Below, piece after piece: positions 62,074-64,000 of a DNA stretch of 64,000 bases; the first letter of the stretch is position 1, and each line of letters opens with the position of its first letter. Source of the stretch: a virus; IMG/VR virus record IMGVR_UViG_3300033149_003588, positions 62,001 to 126,000 of that record. One strand, written 5' to 3'. The translations under genes and the position numbers were made by a program. The notes beneath the pieces were generated by a model. It saw nothing but the letters and a program-made list of their open reading frames with translations. It was not told where the DNA came from and ran no database searches.

Positions 62074-62229
62074 CTATATATTTAATAATATTATAATCAA
62101 AATAGGGCAGTATGAAAATATATCCCATACTGCCCGCTCAACCAAGGAGGTACTCTTGGTGATACATACTAACGAAACACTCAAAATATTTATAGAATTA
62201 ACTGATGAGCTATTTTGATTTTTCAACAT
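62074..62229 (-). CDS. 51-residue leader-like ORF upstream of udg
   Basis: A frame starting ATG at 62229 with AGGAGG at 5-6 nt spacing, ending 13 nt before the udg start. Translation reads MLKNQNSSSVNSINILSVSL, then a helix-like middle and a hydrophobic C-terminus (CPILIIILLNI). It contains the full stem-loop at 62105-62135, odd for an ordinary gene but compatible with a leader peptide or attenuator. Only part of the 393-nt gap at 62061-62453 is thus explained. Confidence 0.4.
   Translation of the reverse strand: MLKNQNSSSVNSINILSVSLVCITKSTSLVERAVWDIFSYCPILIIILLNI
62105..62135 (-). terminator. 10-bp stem-loop (terminator or attenuator)
   Basis: GGGCAGTATG at 62105-62114 and CATACTGCCC at 62126-62135 are a perfect 10-bp inverted repeat with an 11-nt loop. 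On the minus strand it is followed by TATTTTG, a short U-rich tail. A second hairpin (CCAAG/CTTGG) lies at 62142-62159. Placed between the accessory genes on the right and udg, it could end or modulate transcription. Confidence 0.5.
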
Positions 62230-62453
62230 TTATACCTCCTATAACTCTGCGATCTAGAATTACCAATTCTACAAACAAAAAAGTACATAGCAAGCTTGTT
62301 GTCAAGCTCCAACAAATTCAAAATCACAAGTGAATTTATTTCTCACAGTCTAGAACTTTAATTACTATATATGCCAAATAAAGTGACAACAATAAAGTCA
62401 TTTAAATCCCCACTTCTCTTGTCTGGTATTAACTATGGATCAAATATTATTTA
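62230..62453. other. Non-coding stretch
   Basis: Between the leader-like ORF and the Lar-like gene. AT-rich, with no frame of useful length and no tRNA-like fold noticed. A TTGACA box on the minus strand at 62300-62305 has no matching -10 at 16-18 nt. It may still hold the promoter for udg and following genes. Confidence 0.4.
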
Positions 62454-62627
62454 TTATCCTTCTTGCAATTTAGTACTCCCCACATAGACCAGTTTATACC
62501 ATTCTACTGATTTCCTATTACATTCATTACAAGAGATCTTGTAGCCTAGTTGGTCACCCCCTATAACACTTTCCCCATACTCTATATCTTCACTACCACA
62601 CCAAACACACTTACCTATACACTTCAT
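62454..62627 (-). CDS. Lar-like zinc-ribbon protein
   Basis: 57 residues. Cys pairs CVWCGSEDIEYGES and ISCNECNRKS match the Lar (restriction alleviation) zinc-ribbon pattern CPFCGSEDI...CxxCG. Lar-type proteins counter host type I restriction, but many phage Lar-like proteins are uncharacterised. ATG at 62627 with AAAGGAG is preferred over the longer frame to 62678, which would overlap the neighbour. Confidence 0.6.
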   Translation of the reverse strand: MKCIGKCVWCGSEDIEYGESVIGGDQLGYKISCNECNRKSVEWYKLVYVGSTKLQEG

Positions 62628-62644
62628 TCTTTCTCCTTTGGCTT

Positions 62645-62857
62645 TTATTTCCCAAATCTTTCTTTCAGTATTTTCCAATTCTTAGCCAGCCACCAAGTTG
62701 CCTCTAACGAGAGATGTGCCAATGGGTCTGTTGGTCGTCCTCTCTCTATCCTGATTAGAGCGATTAAATCTTGAGGGGTAATATTACTAGCATCCAATTC
62801 CCGTATAATCTCGATTGCCCTATCGGGGTTATCTTTCAATTTTTTTCTGATTCCCAT
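62645..62857 (-). CDS. Small helical protein
   Basis: 70 residues, all helix (NPDRAIEIIRELDASNITP, QDLIALIRIERG, LEATWWLAKNWKILKERF). ATG with AGGAGGG. The border upstream repeats a sequence found again at 63.36 kb. Small accessory protein; family not recognised. Confidence 0.6.
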   Translation of the reverse strand: MGIRKKLKDNPDRAIEIIRELDASNITPQDLIALIRIERGRPTDPLAHLSLEATWWLAKNWKILKERFGK

Positions 62858-62866
62858 TTTCCCTCC

Positions 62867-62884
62867 TTGGTTTTGTATCTTGTT
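62867..62884. repeat. Gene-border direct repeat, copy A
   Basis: The 18-mer TTGGTTTTGTATCTTGTT occurs here and at 63366-63383 in the same orientation. Each copy lies immediately upstream of a Shine-Dalgarno (minus strand ...ACAAGATACAAAACCAA then AGGAGG). Flanking bases (TTGTTGTACTA) are also partly shared. It looks like duplicated gene-border sequence. Confidence 0.85.
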
Positions 62885-62887
62885 GTA

Positions 62888-63355
62888 CTATCGTTGAGTT
62901 TCGTTTAATTTTTTCCGGTCATAAAAAAGCTCTCGCCGTTCCACTGCTCGGTCAAATTCATATAGGCAATTAGCGAGATATTTGGCGAGAACGAAATCCG
63001 GTGTATCGCTACCGTTTCCTTTAGAGTATTTATTTATTAGGATAGCGAGTTCTTCTACAAACGGGTCGGCATCTTTTAATTCATCGTATATCTCCATCAT
63101 TTCCTTTTTATCTTTGCTCATTTTTTCTCTCTCTGGATATACCTCCAAATATATCTTGTCGGCTAAGTCTAATAACTCAGACATTTTCTCTGATAGATGC
63201 GTTATTCGCCTTATTCTGACACCCGGATACAATCCATCAACTTCGATGTAGGGTATTTTTGCACGAGGCGACCATCCGCGCTTTATATCGAGTTCTTCAG
63301 TCAACCGTTCGGCTAATTCCTCGTCCCTGTCTCCTGGGGGGTAACCGTAGTTCAT
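62888..63355 (-). CDS. Conserved phage protein of unknown role
   Basis: 155 residues with the SDTPDFVLAKYLANCLYEFDRAVERRE segment (split: DTPDFVLAKYLANCL, EFDRAVERRELFY), a motif common in uncharacterised phage proteins. The N-terminus is acidic and basic mixed (DEELAERLTEELDIKRG). ATG with GGAGGAAAA. Codon use looks less AT-biased than that of replication genes. Confidence 0.65.
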   Translation of the reverse strand: MNYGYPPGDRDEELAERLTEELDIKRGWSPRAKIPYIEVDGLYPGVRIRRITHLSEKMSELLDLADKIYLEVYPEREKMSKDKKEMMEIYDELKDADPFVEELAILINKYSKGNGSDTPDFVLAKYLANCLYEFDRAVERRELFYDRKKLNETQR

Positions 63356-63555
63356 TTTTCCTCCTTTGGTTTTGTATCTTGTTCTTGTTGTACTACTATT
63401 GTCTGGCCACGTAAGTGCACTGGATTACCACGGCAATCAAGGCCATTATGGGTATATACACAAGACTCACAATCACGTTTATTGCGCGAGAGTGCATACA
63501 TACAATATTCGTCATCCTCCCATTGGGGCATTGTAGATAACTGTTCTATTTTCAT
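63352..63555 (-). CDS. Small zinc-binding-type protein
   Basis: ~67 residues with four Cys (CMYALS, CESC, DCRGNP), probably one zinc site, and an acidic Gln/Glu-rich tail. ATG at 63555; a GTG at 63567 is also in frame but too near its purine run. Overlaps the next gene by 4 nt. Confidence 0.55.
   Translation of the reverse strand: MKIEQLSTMPQWEDDEYCMYALSRNKRDCESCVYTHNGLDCRGNPVHLRGQTIVVQQEQDTKPKEEK
63366..63383. repeat. Gene-border direct repeat, copy B
   Basis: Second copy of the 18-mer described at 62867-62884, inside the 3' end of the small zinc-type gene, where the minus strand encodes the QDTKP part, and just ahead of the Shine-Dalgarno of the 155-residue gene. Confidence 0.85.
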
Positions 63556-63634
63556 TTTATTACTCACTCTCCTTTGCTCTTTTCATCTCCCCCCCCTGGT
63601 CTTGGCACTTTCATCCCTCTTTCAAGTGCTAACT

Positions 63635-63811
63635 TTATCCAATCCTCTCTGACAAGTGCAAGATTTGCCTTCCAACTCGCCCATATAGCGCTTTAACTAC
63701 GTCGGGTATCTGCATATAACGACAATTATGGATTTGGGCAACAAATTTTAGGTGATTTGCGAATTGCACTTCTGAAGAATAAGACAATATACTTTTATAT
63801 GTTTTTGACAT
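63635..63811 (-). CDS. 58-residue protein, unknown
   Basis: ATG at 63811 with GGCGG ~7 nt upstream is preferred to the ATG at 63847 that would overlap the upstream gene. Basic, helical (SSEVQFANHLKFVAQIHNCRY, then RVGRQILHLSERI). A 79-nt spacer with no gene follows to 63555. No family recognised. Confidence 0.5.
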   Translation of the reverse strand: MSKTYKSILSYSSEVQFANHLKFVAQIHNCRYMQIPDVVKALYGRVGRQILHLSERIG

Positions 63812-63831
63812 TTTAGTTCCGCCCTTTCCAA

Positions 63832-64000
63832 TTATGATTTTATCCATCCCTGAAAATAGTGTAAAGGTATTTCTTTAGCTTCGTCCCACTCATTTAATTC
63901 TGTAATTTCTTCTACGAAATTATAGAATTTTTCGATAATCATGCTCTTATTATCCGACGTCTGAAATCTGCCTATTTTGCAATCAGAGCAATCGCAATCA
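63832..64000 (-). CDS. 3' end of a gene entering from beyond the window
   Basis: An open frame enters from the right edge and stops at 63832 (TAA). The visible ~55 residues begin with a Cys cluster (CDCSDCKIG) and continue as acidic helix (IIEKFYNFVEEITELNEWDEAKE). The Cys cluster is the end of a zinc site whose other half is outside. The stop lies 20 nt before the next ATG. Confidence 0.6.
   Translation of the reverse strand, partial: DCDCSDCKIGRFQTSDNKSMIIEKFYNFVEEITELNEWDEAKEIPLHYFQGWIKS

Noticed and set aside
62155-62220. Plus-strand 19-codon ORF after AAGGAGGT and GTG
   Set aside because: Good Shine-Dalgarno but very short, opposite strand to everything else, and part of the hairpin region; not enough support.
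62277-62305. TTGACA-like promoter on the minus strand
   Set aside because: No -10 hexamer at 16-18 nt; only a run of T.
1-64000. tRNA genes, CRISPR array or insertion sequences
   Set aside because: No cloverleaf with TTCGA arm, no regularly spaced repeats, and no transposase motif was noticed on either strand.
1-64000. Bacterial chromosome or plasmid origin of the window
   Set aside because: Terminase, portal, MuF motif and uniform strand with tightly overlapping small genes fit a phage genome; no rRNA, ribosomal-protein or conjugation genes were seen.

Overview
The window is about 64 kb of an AT-rich, large tailed-bacteriophage genome. It holds a phage packaging block (large terminase with a zinc-rich insertion, portal, MuF-type minor head motif) next to an almost self-sufficient replication and nucleotide set: a DnaE-type DNA polymerase, T7 gp4-like primase-helicase, RecA, SbcC/SbcD, an SF2 helicase, NrdD/NrdG and a PurZ-like enzyme. 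Every gene I can support lies on the minus strand, so transcription runs from high to low coordinates throughout. The oxygen-sensitive NrdD/NrdG pair points to an anaerobic host. A lipoprotein, several signal-peptide proteins and a YadA-like repeat protein fit a diderm host, but that is inference.

Layout. At 1-14.7 kb one reading frame fills the left end and leaves the window: at least 4,888 codons, with a HAD-like and a metallo-beta-lactamase segment near the N-terminus and a MuF-type CxxC...HxxCxC motif near residue 4,400. It directly follows the portal (14.7-16.5 kb), large terminase (16.5-18.2 kb) and a candidate small terminase (18.2-18.8 kb). At 18.8-30 kb come a zinc/HTH protein, SbcC, SbcD, thioredoxin, an HU-like protein, DnaE, NrdG and an intein-interrupted NrdD whose leader can fold to hide its own ribosome binding site. 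At 30.2-36.7 kb is a cassette of exported or membrane-anchored proteins: a beta-helix protein, a lipoprotein and a YadA-head-like protein. At 36.7-51 kb lie zinc-ribbon proteins, an adenylate-kinase-like enzyme, two glycosyltransferases, primase-helicase, SF2 helicase, a PDDEXK-like nuclease, RecA, a probable ssDNA-binding protein and PurZ. At 51-60 kb are many unknown small proteins, a GroES-like protein, a third glycosyltransferase and a Clp-type ATPase fused to an FtsH-type M41 peptidase. At 60-64 kb are a PLD-like protein, family-4 uracil-DNA glycosylase and small accessory genes including a Lar-like zinc protein.

How the genes fit together. The adenylosuccinate synthetase homologue has Ser at the place of the catalytic Asp13 of PurA, the hallmark reported for PurZ. 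The phage may therefore make 2-aminoadenine (Z) DNA. The kinase and anaerobic reductase could feed that pool, and the polymerase that would copy it here is a bacterial-type DnaE rather than the family-A DpoZ of the best-known Z phages. The giant MuF protein, if packaged, could be an injected multidomain effector. No tRNA, CRISPR array or insertion sequence was seen.
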